From the NCBI GenBank assembly GCA_016703535.1, contig JADJBV010000002.1, positions 1,984,001 to 2,048,000 of the forward strand: a stretch of 64,000 nt of DNA. Direction: 5' to 3'. Within the stretch, counting starts at the first letter, position 1. Each line of letters starts with the position of its first letter. Both the position numbers and the translations under genes were made by a program. The notes under the pieces were generated by a model that was not told where the DNA came from, searched no databases, and saw only the letters and a program-made list of their open reading frames with translations. Source of the DNA: Deltaproteobacteria bacterium. Lineage in GTDB: Bacteria > Myxococcota > Kuafuiibacteriia > Kuafuiibacteriales > Kuafuiibacteriaceae. This document shows, piece by piece, positions 1 through 8,855 of the stretch.

Positions 1-1
1 G

Positions 2-1516
2 TTGCCCAGCCTGGCCCTCAAGGCCGTAGAGGTCGCCAAAGATCCGGACTTGATCGAGGTCCTTGGTGCGCCCGGCGATCCGGCCCCCCACGCCATCCGT
101 ATCGGCGCGCTCGTGGTGCCCACCGAACTCGAGGCCACCACCACCATCGACTGGTACGGCCGCTTTGATCAGCAAGAGATTCCGCTCTACTCCATCGCCG
201 ATCTGATCGATGGAAAGGTCCCGAGCGACGAGGTCCGGGGCAAGGTGATCTTCGTGGCCGCCACCGCCATCGGCACCCACGATCAGCGGGTCACGCCCCT
301 CGAGCGTGCGGTGCCCGGCGTCTACATCCACGCCACCCTGGCCCAGAACCTGTTGGACGGCCGCCACCTGGCCCGGCCCACCTACGCGGTCGGCATCGAG
401 GTCTTGATCTTGATGATGATCGGCCTGTTGTCCGGCCTGGTGATGACCCGCTTCCACGTGGTGGGGCAGGTGGTGATCGCCGTGGCCTTGGCCGTCGGTT
501 GGGTGGCCCTCGATCAGTTCGTGCTCTTTCAAGAGGGCTTGGTGGTCTACAGCGTGTTGCCCACGCTCCAGGTCTTCATCACCCTCTTGGCCGTCGCCAT
601 CTGGGGATTTTTGGTCGAACAGCGGGAGCGTCGCCGCACCAAACAAGCCTTTGGTCAGTACCTGTCTCCCAAGGTGATGGAGCAGGTCCTCTCCGATCCC
701 GAGGAGTACCTGAAGTTGGGCGGCCGTCGGTACGAGGCCACCGTCTTGTTTTCGGACATCCGGGGCTTCACCACCATCTCCGAGGCCCTCACGCCCGAAG
801 AGTTGGGGCGCATGCTCAACCGTTACATGACGCCGATGACCAAGATCGTCTTCGACTTCGAAGGCACCTTGGACAAGTACATCGGCGACGCCGTGATGGC
901 CTTTTGGGGCGCGCCGGTGGAGCAAAAAGACCACGCGGTTTTGGCCTGCCGGGCCGCCCTCAAGATGTTGGCCATCGTCGAAGAGCTCAACAAAGAGTTT
1001 GCGCAAGACGGCTTGCCCCACATCGCCATCGGCGTCGGCCTCTCGAGCGGACCGATGACCATCGGCAACATGGGCTCGGACGAACACTTCGCGTACACCG
1101 CCTTGGGCGACAAGGTGAACCTGGGCTCACGCCTGGAGGGGCAGACCAAAGACTACGGCGTCGACGTGATCATCTCCGAGGACACCCACGAAAAGGTCAA
1201 AGAGGTGATGTTGTGCCGGGAGCTGGGGGCGCTGCGGGTCAAGGGCAAGCTCGAGCCGGTGCGGATCTACGAATTGCTCGGGCCGATCGGCGAACAACAA
1301 GGTCGCTTGCCCTTCGTGGAGGCCTTCCACCTGGGGTTGGTGTCCTTCCGGGCCCGCAGCTGGGATGACGCCGCCGCCCACTTCACTCGGGCCCGAGCCC
1401 TCAAGGGCGTCGAGGGCGACAAGTGCTGCGACAACTACATCGCCTGGTGCATGGAATACAAAGAAGCCCCACCCCCCTCGGGCTGGGACGGCGTGCGGAC
1501 CGCCACCAGTAAGTAG
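2..1516 (+). CDS. CHASE2-domain class III adenylate/guanylate cyclase (5' partial)
   Basis: Membrane-anchored nucleotide cyclase cut by the left window edge; the reading frame is open to the edge, so the true start lies upstream. The visible part begins in the back half of a CHASE2 sensor domain (about residues 1-125). Three hydrophobic segments follow (about 131-149, 155-172, 183-204), then a class III cyclase catalytic domain (about 245-420). Both metal-binding aspartates are present: one in LFSDIRGFT (about D252) and one in YIGDAVMAFWGAP (about D297). A short helical tail of tetratricopeptide character follows. Family knowledge predicts that an extracytoplasmic signal sensed by CHASE2 controls cyclic nucleotide synthesis in the cytoplasm. 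Whether ATP or GTP is used cannot be decided here. A separate gene, accD, starts 65 bp downstream. Confidence 0.9.
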   Translation: MPSLALKAVEVAKDPDLIEVLGAPGDPAPHAIRIGALVVPTELEATTTIDWYGRFDQQEIPLYSIADLIDGKVPSDEVRGKVIFVAATAIGTHDQRVTPLERAVPGVYIHATLAQNLLDGRHLARPTYAVGIEVLILMMIGLLSGLVMTRFHVVGQVVIAVALAVGWVALDQFVLFQEGLVVYSVLPTLQVFITLLAVAIWGFLVEQRERRRTKQAFGQYLSPKVMEQVLSDPEEYLKLGGRRYEATVLFSDIRGFTTISEALTPEELGRMLNRYMTPMTKIVFDFEGTLDKYIGDAVMAFWGAPVEQKDHAVLACRAALKMLAIVEELNKEFAQDGLPHIAIGVGLSSGPMTIGNMGSDEHFAYTALGDKVNLGSRLEGQTKDYGVDVIISEDTHEKVKEVMLCRELGALRVKGKLEPVRIYELLGPIGEQQGRLPFVEAFHLGLVSFRARSWDDAAAHFTRARALKGVEGDKCCDNYIAWCMEYKEAPPPSGWDGVRTATSK

Positions 1517-1581
1517 CGCCTCGGCGACTTGGGTTTGGCGCCCGCTTCCGCCTTGCTGGACGGGCCCCGGGCTGTTAGGCC

Positions 1582-2427
1582 GTGCCCGTGTCCTGGTTCA
1601 AGCGGATGGCCTCGCCCAAGGTGAAGGGCGACGAAAAAGCTTCGGTCCCCACCGGCGTCTGGAAACGTTGTGACGGCTGCGGCGCGGTGTCGGTGGCTGA
1701 GTTGGTCAAGCAGGCCCTCGAGACCTGCCCCCAGTGCGGCTACCACTTTCGGATCGGCGGCCGAGATCGACTGCGCACCTTCCTCGATCCCGACAGCATC
1801 TACGAGGTCGGCGCTCGCCTCGAGCCCCTCGATCCCCTCGAGTTCAAGGATCAGAAGCGGTACCTGGATCGAGTCCGTGCCGCTCAAAAGAGCGCCGAGG
1901 AGCCCGAGGCCTTCATCTTGGCCACCGGCCGCCTCAAGGGGCGCCCGATCGTCGCCGGCACCTTCGAGTTCCGCTTCATGGGCGGCTCGATGGGCAGTGT
2001 GGTCGGCGAAAAAGTGACCATGGCCTTCGAGTTGGGCCTGGAGCAGAAGGCGCCGGTCGTCCTGTTTTCGGCCTCCGGCGGCGCCCGGATGCAAGAGGGC
2101 ATCTTGTCCTTGATGCAGATGGCCAAGACCTCGGCCGCGATCAGCCGCTTTCGGGAGTCGGGCCACCCCTTCGTGTCGGTGTTGACCGATCCGACCACCG
2201 GCGGCGTGGCCGCCAGCTTCGCTTTGCTCGGCGACATCATCGTCGCCGAACCCGGCGCCTTGGTCGGCTTTGCTGGCCCACGAGTGATCGAGCAGACCAT
2301 CCGCCAGACCTTGCCGGCGGGCTTTCAGCGGAGCGAGTTCCTCCTGGATCACGGCGTGATCGACATGATCGTCGGCCGCCGGGACCTGCGGGATCGGATC
2401 GCTTTGCTCTTCGATCACCTGAGCTGA
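1582..2427 (+). CDS. accD: acetyl-CoA carboxylase, carboxyltransferase subunit beta
   Basis: Transfers the carboxyl group from carboxybiotin to acetyl-CoA, giving malonyl-CoA for fatty acid synthesis; it works with AccA, which is not in this window. The 281 residues are normal for the family. An N-terminal zinc ribbon is intact, with cysteines at about 30, 33, 49 and 52 (CDGC and CPQC). The crotonase-fold core contains the segments GGSMGSVVGEK, SASGGARMQEG and DPTTGGVAASFA. The start is GTG at 1582. The folC gene follows after 3 bp; accD-folC adjacency is common in bacteria and supports both calls. Confidence 0.96.
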   Translation: MPVSWFKRMASPKVKGDEKASVPTGVWKRCDGCGAVSVAELVKQALETCPQCGYHFRIGGRDRLRTFLDPDSIYEVGARLEPLDPLEFKDQKRYLDRVRAAQKSAEEPEAFILATGRLKGRPIVAGTFEFRFMGGSMGSVVGEKVTMAFELGLEQKAPVVLFSASGGARMQEGILSLMQMAKTSAAISRFRESGHPFVSVLTDPTTGGVAASFALLGDIIVAEPGALVGFAGPRVIEQTIRQTLPAGFQRSEFLLDHGVIDMIVGRRDLRDRIALLFDHLS

Positions 2428-2430
2428 GCC

Positions 2431-3771
2431 GTGAGCGGGCTGTTCCTCGATGGCCCGGGGGTCCCGCCCGAAGAGGCCAGCCCCGACTATCGAACCCTCC
2501 TCGAACGCCTCTACGAGCGGGCCCGAGGGGGCAGCCGCTTCGAGTTGACCGCCATCGCCGAGGCGCTGGAGAAGTTGGGCCACCCCGAGCAGCGTTTCCC
2601 GGCGATCCACGTGGTCGGCAGCAATGGCAAAGGCTCGACCTGCGCGTTTTTGGCCGCGATCTTGGCCGCCGAAGGCCTCACGGTTGGCCTCTACACCTCA
2701 CCTCACCTCTACGCCTTCAACGAGCGGATCCAACGGGTCGATCGCGGCGGGGCCCACCCGATCCGAGAAGAAGTTTTGCTGGAGATCTTCCGGCGGATCG
2801 AGGCGGCCGTCCCCGACTTCGGCGCGATGACCTTTTTCGAGATCGTGACCGTCGCGGCGATCTTGGCCTTCGCGCAGGCCGGAGTGGACGTGGCGGTGAT
2901 CGAGGCCGGTCTCGGTGCACGCCTCGACGCCACCCGCTTGGTCCAGGCCGAGGTGGGGGTCTTGACCGACCTGGCCCTCGAACACACCCAACTGCTCGGA
3001 CCGACCTTGGTGCACATCGCCGAAGAGAAGTCGGCGGTGATCCGTCCCGGGAAACCGGTGGTGGTGGCCGACGGTGATCCGGCGGCGATGGCGGTGATCG
3101 ACCGGGTGGCGAAGACGGCGGCGGCGCCGGTCTTTCGGCTGGGCGAACAAGTCCAGCTCTCCTGGCGAGATCAACAGCTCGACCTGGTGTGGCCCGATCG
3201 GGCGCTCCGAGGGCTCCGCTTGTCCCTGCTCGGCGCCCACCAAGCCCGGAACGCCGCTTTGGCCGTGCAGGCTGCCTTGCTCTTTCGCCCGACCCTCCAG
3301 GAGGCCTCGATTCGAGCGGGGCTCCTGGGGGCGGTTTGGCCGGGTCGCTTGGAGGTGGTGCGCCCGACCGAAGGCCCGCCGCTGCTCCTCGACGGCGCCC
3401 ACAACCCCGACGGCGTCCAGATCTTGGTCGACGCCCTGCAGGCCCACTTCACCGGGCCCTTCCACCTGCTTTTGGGCGCCATGGCCGACAAAGATCTCTT
3501 GGGCATGATCACCCGGCTGGCCCCGGTTGCCGCTTCGTGGACCCTGACCCGTCCTTCGAACGCCCGGGCCGCGGCCCCCCTCGACCTGGCGGCCCTGATC
3601 CCTGGATCGGCGCCTCGAGAGGTGATCGAGGCCCCCGGGGCAGCCCTCCGAGGGGCCCGGGCTCGGGCCTCCCAAGAAGGCGGTTGGGTCGTGGTGTGTG
3701 GGTCTTTGTATCTGCTCGGCGACCTGTACGGAGACGTGCGAATCTTGCGGCCTTTTCGGAGCGGGTGGTAG
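2431..3771 (+). CDS. folC: bifunctional folylpolyglutamate synthase/dihydrofolate synthase
   Basis: ATP-dependent Mur-ligase-family enzyme that adds glutamate to dihydropteroate and extends the polyglutamate tail of folates in the cytoplasm. The 446-residue product has the P-loop GSNGKGST near residue 63, the central-domain segment SPHLYAFNERI, and the C-terminal ligase-domain segment LLDGAHNPDGVQ. The GTG start at 2431 lies 3 bp after the accD stop, so the two genes are probably cotranscribed. It ends 8 bp before the next start, indicating a continued operon into the AMIN protein. Nothing looks damaged. Whether it has one or both activities is not readable from sequence. Confidence 0.95.
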   Translation: MSGLFLDGPGVPPEEASPDYRTLLERLYERARGGSRFELTAIAEALEKLGHPEQRFPAIHVVGSNGKGSTCAFLAAILAAEGLTVGLYTSPHLYAFNERIQRVDRGGAHPIREEVLLEIFRRIEAAVPDFGAMTFFEIVTVAAILAFAQAGVDVAVIEAGLGARLDATRLVQAEVGVLTDLALEHTQLLGPTLVHIAEEKSAVIRPGKPVVVADGDPAAMAVIDRVAKTAAAPVFRLGEQVQLSWRDQQLDLVWPDRALRGLRLSLLGAHQARNAALAVQAALLFRPTLQEASIRAGLLGAVWPGRLEVVRPTEGPPLLLDGAHNPDGVQILVDALQAHFTGPFHLLLGAMADKDLLGMITRLAPVAASWTLTRPSNARAAAPLDLAALIPGSAPREVIEAPGAALRGARARASQEGGWVVVCGSLYLLGDLYGDVRILRPFRSGW

Positions 3772-3779
3772 CCTCGGGC

Positions 3780-5441
3780 ATGGTTTTCGTCCGGCGAGCC
3801 CTCGCCCTCACCACGGCCGTTGCTCTGGCCTTCCCGGTTTCGGCCTTTGCGAAGGAAAAGCCAGCGCTGTCGAGCCTGAAGGGCATCGAGCTGGTCGCCA
3901 AGAGCGATGACATCGTCGTCACCTTGGAGGGCACCAAGGCCCCGGACTTCACGTCCTTCACCATGACCGATCCGTTTCGGGTCGTGGTGGATTGGGCGGG
4001 CAGCAACGTCGACAAGGTCGAGGCTGAACGCAGCTTCGATCGGGGCCTGGTGCGGCGGATCTTGACCAAACAATTCAACAGCGAGGCCGAGCAGATCAGC
4101 CGAGTCACCATCGAGTTGGCCCGGGAGACCGCCTACCAAGTCGAGGCCGAGGGCACCCGGGTGCGGATCCACTTCGTGCCGGTGCCCGATCCGATCCCCG
4201 AGCCCCAACCGGTGGCCGCGCCGACGCCCAAGGTCGAAGAGAAGGTGGTGGCCCAAGCCATCCCAGAGGGCCCCCTCACCGAGCCCGATCTCCCGGTGCC
4301 GACGGATCTTCCGCCGCTCTCCAAGCCCAAGCCCCAGGTCGTCGCCCAAACACCGGTCCCCGCTCCGGCCCCCGCGCCGATTCCCACCCCCACTCCGGCC
4401 CCTGCGCCCGAGCCGGTGAAGGTCGCGCCGGCACCGGCGCCGGTGGTGGCGGCCGCGCCGGTGGCGCCCAGCAAGCCCGATCGAAAGGAAGCCCCGGCCG
4501 AACGCCAGGCCACCCCGGTGACCTTGGCCTCGACCAAGGTCGAAGCCCCCAAGGCCCTGGACAAGCCCGCCGAGCTGCCGGCTCCAGGCACGCCCGCGCC
4601 CAAGCCGGCCCCCGCGCCGACGCCGGCCCCGGCGGTGGTGGCCAAGGTCGAGCCCAAACCTGCGCCCCCGGCTCCGGTGGTGGTGGCCAAGGTCGAGCCC
4701 AAACCCGAGCCCAAGACTGAGGCCCCGAAGGCGGTGGAGAAGCCCGCGGAGCCGGTGAAGTTGGCCAGCCTCAACCCGCCCGCCCCGGACACCAAGCCGG
4801 TCTTATCGAGCGCGCCCCCGGCGGCGCCCGAGGCCAAGATGGAAGCGCCGGAGCCGGCCCCCACTCGGGTCTCTTTGGCCTCGACCCAACGTTTGGCCAA
4901 CCAGGCGCCTCGCCCCAAAGACAACGAGATGGCTTCGGGGTGGTCGCCGCCCGGTGTGTTGCCGACCGTCAGGGAACAACGCCGTGAGCAGCTGCCGGTG
5001 GTGAAGATCGCGCAAGATACCTTGCAACCCAGCGGCAACACCCCTGCCGATGCCGACGTGGACGATCCGGGCAGCTCATCCGGTGGCGGTGGCGCCGACG
5101 CCAACGACTTCGATCCCGGGCCCCGGGTGATGAAGTACGTGGGCTTTCAGCAGATGGCCGACGTGTCTCGGGTTTTTGTGCGGGTCGACGGCAAGGCCAA
5201 GTACCGCTCCGCCAAAGAGGGCGGCGGCAAGGTGGTGCTCGAGTTGGTCAACACCAGCATCAACGTGAAGAACAACGAGCGGCCCTTGGACACCACCTAC
5301 TTCAACAGCCCGGTGAGCAAGGTCCAGGCGGTGAAAAACGGGGACAACACCCGGATCGAGATCAGCCTCCGGGAAGGGGCCGGATTTACGGTCAAGCGGA
5401 TCGGCACCACCATTGCGGTCGACTTCAAGCGCGGAGGGTGA
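3780..5441 (+). CDS. periplasmic protein with two AMIN domains and a Pro/Ala-rich linker
   Basis: The start is placed at ATG 3780, which gives a clean signal peptide (MVFVRRALALTTAVALAFPVSAFA). A longer open frame upstream only overlaps folC. Mature protein: an AMIN domain (about residues 35-130), roughly 270 residues of low-complexity Pro/Ala/Lys/Glu repeats (motifs such as PAPAP and VAKVEPKP), then a second AMIN domain at the C-terminus (about 455-550, beginning VMKYVGFQQMADVSRVF). AMIN domains localise proteins such as AmiC and PilQ to peptidoglycan or the envelope. No amidase or secretin domain is present, so this is probably a cell-wall-bound scaffold or a PilQ-accessory protein. That role is inference. 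It lies just upstream of lptD. Confidence 0.8.
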   Translation: MVFVRRALALTTAVALAFPVSAFAKEKPALSSLKGIELVAKSDDIVVTLEGTKAPDFTSFTMTDPFRVVVDWAGSNVDKVEAERSFDRGLVRRILTKQFNSEAEQISRVTIELARETAYQVEAEGTRVRIHFVPVPDPIPEPQPVAAPTPKVEEKVVAQAIPEGPLTEPDLPVPTDLPPLSKPKPQVVAQTPVPAPAPAPIPTPTPAPAPEPVKVAPAPAPVVAAAPVAPSKPDRKEAPAERQATPVTLASTKVEAPKALDKPAELPAPGTPAPKPAPAPTPAPAVVAKVEPKPAPPAPVVVAKVEPKPEPKTEAPKAVEKPAEPVKLASLNPPAPDTKPVLSSAPPAAPEAKMEAPEPAPTRVSLASTQRLANQAPRPKDNEMASGWSPPGVLPTVREQRREQLPVVKIAQDTLQPSGNTPADADVDDPGSSSGGGGADANDFDPGPRVMKYVGFQQMADVSRVFVRVDGKAKYRSAKEGGGKVVLELVNTSINVKNNERPLDTTYFNSPVSKVQAVKNGDNTRIEISLREGAGFTVKRIGTTIAVDFKRGG

Positions 5442-5456
5442 TGACCTTTCGTCGGC

Positions 5457-7910
5457 GTGAGCGTCGGCCTGCTCATCTTCGCGCTGTTCGCCGAGACCTC
5501 GTCGACCTCTTCCGCGGCCCTTGAGTTCTCTCCTCACCTCGGCCCAGCCGATCGAAGCGCACCGCTCGCCCATCTGGGACCCATGGCCGGAGTCCCCTTT
5601 TCGGTCAGCGCGGATCGTTTGCTGGCTTTGCCCAAGACCGGGCAGTACCTGGCCGAGGGGCACGTGCTGGTGCAGCGAGGTGATGCCTTGTTGCGAGCGG
5701 ACCGGGTCACCTTCGATGAGGCTCGGGGCGTGGGCATCGCCGAAGGCCACGTCGCCGCGGTTCAGGGCACGACGGTCCTCTCTTGCGATCGGGTGGAGAT
5801 GCAGCTGCCCGAACTCTACGGTGGCCTCCGGGCCGCGGAGCTGCGGATCAAAGACCACTTCGACCTCGCCCTCGCCGAGGCCACCGAACCCGAAACCTGG
5901 CGGCGGGCCGGGCGCGATCAGCTGATCGTCGAGGCTGAGGTCCTGGAGCGAAAGGGTGCCAAGGCCTTTGCGGTCGAGGGCGCCACCTTCACGGCTTGTG
6001 ACTGTGGAGATGACTCGCGGCCCTCATGGCGGATCCGCAGCCACTCCGCCTCCGTCGACCTCGAGTCGGGCGCCTTCTTGAGTTGGCCGGTCTTCGAGAT
6101 CAAGAACGTCCCAGTTTTTGCGCTGCCGTTTTTTTACCTGCCGCTCGGTGAACGACGCAGCGGCCTACTTTTGCCGCGGCCTTCCTTTTCGGCGCCCACC
6201 GGGCCGACCATCGCCCAACCGCTTTATCTGGTCTTGGGTGACTCGGCCGATCTCACCCTCGAGGGCCGTTATCTCTCCCATCGCGGGCCGGGCGCGGCGC
6301 TCGAGGCCCGGTGGGTCCCGAGCCTCCGCAGCCAAGGTGAACTCAACCTCTCCACCGTCCTCGACTATGGCACTCCTGATCCGTTGGGCGGCTGGACCAA
6401 AACTCGCGACGATCCCTTGCCGCGCTTCTCTTTGGCGGCTCGACACCGCACCCACTTCACCCCGGAGCGTCAGCTACGAGTCGACCTCAACCTGCTCGGC
6501 GATCCGTTCTACACCGCCGACTTCGCCGAGACCTTCTTGTCTCGGCAGGCCGAATATGGGGCCTCGCGGGTGGTCTACGTCGAGAGCTCGACGGTGGGCA
6601 TGCGCTTCGGGGCCCAGGTGCAGCTGCTCCAAGATCTCCGCACGGCATCGTATTTTTTGCCCGCCGGCGCGATCGGCTTTCAAGACGTGTCGCTCTTCAG
6701 CGGCCAGCTCCAACAAAGCGACGATCGTTGGTTCGGGCCAGGCGCCATTCGTTATCGCCTGTTGGAGCTGCGGCAAGACGCCTTCACCCAGCCGGTGGTC
6801 TCGGGCCTGCCGATCTATGGCGGGGCTCGGATCTCGGCCCAGGCTTTTTTGGCGCCGCGCCCCGAGATCCCGCGGTTCGTGCGGGCCGATCTGCGGCCGT
6901 CCTTGCGAGCGCCTCTGCCTCTGCCGCTGGGTTTGGTGCTCGAGCCCGAGGTGGCGCTGCGCCTGACGGGTTGGGCGGGGCGAGTCGAAGAAACCGGCGG
7001 CGAAAGTTCGTCCCGGGTGGCGGTGTTGGGCCGGGCCGATCTGCACCTGGAGTTGATGCGCGACTTCGGCACCATCACCCACCGGATCCGGCCCGAGCTC
7101 GAGTACCTGTTGATCCCCAAGGTGTGGGGGCAGGGGCCCGGGCCCTTCAACACCCAAGACGAGCTCGATCTGTTGGGCGCGGCCCACCAGGTCCGGGGGC
7201 GCGTGCTGACCGACCTGCTCGACTCGGCCTCGGGCCAACACCTGCTGGGGCTGGAGCTTTGGTGGGGGCGAGATCTGGGCGATCCAGGGCGCAACGGCGC
7301 GTCGGGGCTGGGGAACAGCGAACTCTACGGCCGGCTCGACGCCCGGGGCTCCTTGGGATTTGTGCGTCTCGGCGCCGATCTGCGGGCGGCCTTCGACCTG
7401 TCGACCGGGACCTTCACCGAGGCCTTGCTGAGCGGCGACGTCGACCTGGGCCGGGTGATGTTGGCGGCCACCTACGGTCGAGTGGGTGAACAGGTCCCCC
7501 GGTACGGATTTTTGGCGGCCGAAGAGCGGGTGCCATCCCGGACCACCGAACCCACCGCCTACCTCCCCGTCACCACCCCCTTCGCCGCCTTGGGCCTCTC
7601 CCGGTCGGACTACCAGGTGTGGAGTGCCTTCGAGGGGCTCCTGCTGCGGCTCGAGGCCCGGCCGGTCGATGCCTTTTCGGTGGGGCTGGAGGCGGTGGTG
7701 ACCTTCGGTGACCTCCCGCCGGTGCCCCTGGGCCTCTTGAGCGACATCCCCGAGCTCCGCAACACCGCGATCCAATTGCGGTGGGCCTCGCCCTGCCAGT
7801 GTTGGGGGGCCATCGCTCGGGCGGGGACGGCGCGAGATCAGGACGGCTTCTTCTTCAACTTCGCCCTGGATCTGGCCCGGCTTGGCAGTGTGGGCACGCC
7901 GGCCTTCTAG
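5457..7910 (+). CDS. lptD: LPS-assembly outer membrane protein LptD
   Basis: Outer-membrane beta-barrel that inserts lipopolysaccharide into the outer leaflet, with LptE. The 817 residues begin with a hydrophobic leader, followed by an OstA/LptA-like beta-jellyroll region (about 45-130; VSADRLLALPKTGQYLAEGHVLVQ...). A long region of alternating beta-strand pattern follows, including the characteristic VPVFALPFFYLPLGERRSGLLLP stretch (split here: VPVFALPFFYLPLG then ERRSGLLLP). The start is GTG at 5457, the first in-frame start after the upstream stop. Identification rests on domain order and the conserved strand. I did not identify an LptE gene nearby. Confidence 0.88.
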   Translation: MSVGLLIFALFAETSSTSSAALEFSPHLGPADRSAPLAHLGPMAGVPFSVSADRLLALPKTGQYLAEGHVLVQRGDALLRADRVTFDEARGVGIAEGHVAAVQGTTVLSCDRVEMQLPELYGGLRAAELRIKDHFDLALAEATEPETWRRAGRDQLIVEAEVLERKGAKAFAVEGATFTACDCGDDSRPSWRIRSHSASVDLESGAFLSWPVFEIKNVPVFALPFFYLPLGERRSGLLLPRPSFSAPTGPTIAQPLYLVLGDSADLTLEGRYLSHRGPGAALEARWVPSLRSQGELNLSTVLDYGTPDPLGGWTKTRDDPLPRFSLAARHRTHFTPERQLRVDLNLLGDPFYTADFAETFLSRQAEYGASRVVYVESSTVGMRFGAQVQLLQDLRTASYFLPAGAIGFQDVSLFSGQLQQSDDRWFGPGAIRYRLLELRQDAFTQPVVSGLPIYGGARISAQAFLAPRPEIPRFVRADLRPSLRAPLPLPLGLVLEPEVALRLTGWAGRVEETGGESSSRVAVLGRADLHLELMRDFGTITHRIRPELEYLLIPKVWGQGPGPFNTQDELDLLGAAHQVRGRVLTDLLDSASGQHLLGLELWWGRDLGDPGRNGASGLGNSELYGRLDARGSLGFVRLGADLRAAFDLSTGTFTEALLSGDVDLGRVMLAATYGRVGEQVPRYGFLAAEERVPSRTTEPTAYLPVTTPFAALGLSRSDYQVWSAFEGLLLRLEARPVDAFSVGLEAVVTFGDLPPVPLGLLSDIPELRNTAIQLRWASPCQCWGAIARAGTARDQDGFFFNFALDLARLGSVGTPAF

Positions 7911-8028
7911 CGGCGCGGCGCGGCGCGCTGCGTCTTGATTGCGATCACCCCGCACATTTTTTTACTGAAGTGAAGCCCAGGATCTTCTCAGCGCGTCTGC
8001 GTTGTGAGATGTTGGCCGAACGTCCCTA

Positions 8029-8136
8029 ATGACCAAACGAGTCCTCAAGATGGTGATCTACGTGGCGGCTGTCGTGTTCCTCGGCCCTGGTGCCGTGGCG
8101 GGTCCTGAAGGACCCCAGCCCCCCGTCGGTCGCTAA
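8029..8136 (+). CDS. possible 35-residue secreted peptide
   Basis: A short frame starting at ATG 8029 encodes MTKRVLKMVIYVAAVVFL followed by GPGAVAGPEGPQPPVGR and a TAA stop. It has the charged start, hydrophobic core and small-residue cleavage region of a signal peptide, leaving only a Pro/Gly-rich mature peptide of about 11-13 residues. No convincing Shine-Dalgarno sequence precedes it. It is the only plausible gene in the 426-bp stretch between lptD and the small - strand gene at 8337. A hairpin at 8264-8302 lies downstream. It may be chance: high-G+C spacer often holds short frames. Confidence 0.35.
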   Translation: MTKRVLKMVIYVAAVVFLGPGAVAGPEGPQPPVGR

Positions 8137-8263
8137 CGCCCTGGTTTTTGGCCCGCGCCGGCTTGCCCGGCGCTCCGTGGCCGAACCCGCTGGGACCAGC
8201 CTTTCGCCAGGTCCGCCCGCTCCACCCGCTGCTCGCGCCCGAAACCACGGGCGCCAAAACGGC

Positions 8264-8302
8264 AACGTCCGAGCGCGGGAGGAGGATCCCGGCCCGGACG
8301 TT
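8264..8302. terminator. hairpin between convergent transcripts
   Basis: AACGTCCG at 8264-8271 pairs perfectly with CGGACGTT at 8295-8302, and GC-rich sequence between them can extend the stem. A short T run follows on either strand (TTTT near 8307 on +; the complement of the AAAA near 8256 on -). It sits between the + strand peptide frame and the end of the - strand gene at 8337, so a bidirectional terminator is likely but weak. Confidence 0.45.
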
Positions 8303-8336
8303 CGAGTTTTGAGGTGAAAGGGCCGAAGCCCAGGGC

Positions 8337-8717
8337 TCAGGCTGCGATTCGCCCCATCGCTCGGAACTGAGCGAAGTTGCTGCCCGTCTGAGTCACGCCC
8401 AGCCTCGAGTTGCTGCTCGCGTCGTTGCTGGCCACGTAGCTGCGGCCGGTGACGCCCGCCAACTTGACCCCGTTTTCGCTGAGCCCGTTGGCCGAGTTGA
8501 TCACCCGGGCCTGAGCGCGGTGGAAGTTCTCACTGATCTGGTGGGCGGCCGCCTCCGGATCGATCAGCTTCGGCCGTTCCTTGTTGAGGCCGAGGTCGAG
8601 TTTGGTGCGGACCGAACCCGCGAACATCGACGCGGCGTCCGAGGTCGCCCCGGTGAACATGCTGGCCATCGTGCCAAGGAAGGTGTTGGAGCCGGTTGCT
8701 GAGGTCGTGGTGGTCAT
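8337..8717 (-). CDS. small paralogous protein A, candidate T3SS-associated or secreted protein
   Basis: 126 residues, no recognised domain. The N-terminus is rich in Ser/Thr/Ala (MTTTTSATGSNTFLGTMASM), a composition common in T3SS substrates. Its C-terminal ~55 residues closely match those of the neighbouring gene: VINSANGLSENGV..., then TGSNFAQFRAMGRIAA at the extreme end. The ATG at 8717 has a strong AGGAGG Shine-Dalgarno 8 nt upstream. Two copies of a promoter-like module (8746-8772 and 8815-8844) lie upstream, matching those before the paralogue and before the candidate secreted protein at 40.8 kb. No signal peptide or membrane segment is evident. Role in type III secretion is inference from promoter sharing and composition. 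Confidence 0.75.
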   Translation of the reverse strand: MTTTTSATGSNTFLGTMASMFTGATSDAASMFAGSVRTKLDLGLNKERPKLIDPEAAAHQISENFHRAQARVINSANGLSENGVKLAGVTGRSYVASNDASSNSRLGVTQTGSNFAQFRAMGRIAA

Positions 8718-8745
8718 CGCTGAGTTCCTCCTGAAGACAAAGGAG

Positions 8746-8772
8746 TTATCGGGGCGACCAAAGGAGCGTTGC
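8746..8772 (-). promoter_or_regulatory. sigma-28-like promoter, proximal copy of gene A
   Basis: Read on the - strand: GCAACG (8772-8767), 14 nt, CCGATAA (8752-8746). The -10 half and the 20-nt distance from the first base of the -35 element match the FliA/sigma-28 arrangement; the -35 differs from TAAA. It lies 29 nt from the ATG at 8717, leaving room for a short leader with the AGGAGG site. The proximal copy before the sister gene sits at an equivalent distance. Confidence 0.6.
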
Positions 8773-8814
8773 GCGAAAAATGCGCGGCTCTCGATTTTGG
8801 AGCGACCGATGTAG

Positions 8815-8844
8815 GTATCGGTCGGAGTCTGTCAGATGTTGTGC
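8815..8844 (-). promoter_or_regulatory. distal copy of the promoter-like module of gene A
   Basis: Read on the - strand: CGCACAACAT, then CCGATACCTACA, with the CCGATA element exactly 69 nt upstream of the proximal CCGATA. The sister gene shows the same element at the same 69-nt offset although the sequence between has diverged. It could be a second promoter or an activator site. Confidence 0.5.
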
Positions 8845-8855
8845 GAAAAGTGCGA

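Noticed and set aside
3189..3779. Extension of the AMIN protein upstream into folC
   Set aside because: ATG 3780 gives a clean signal peptide; the extension only overlaps folC in another frame.
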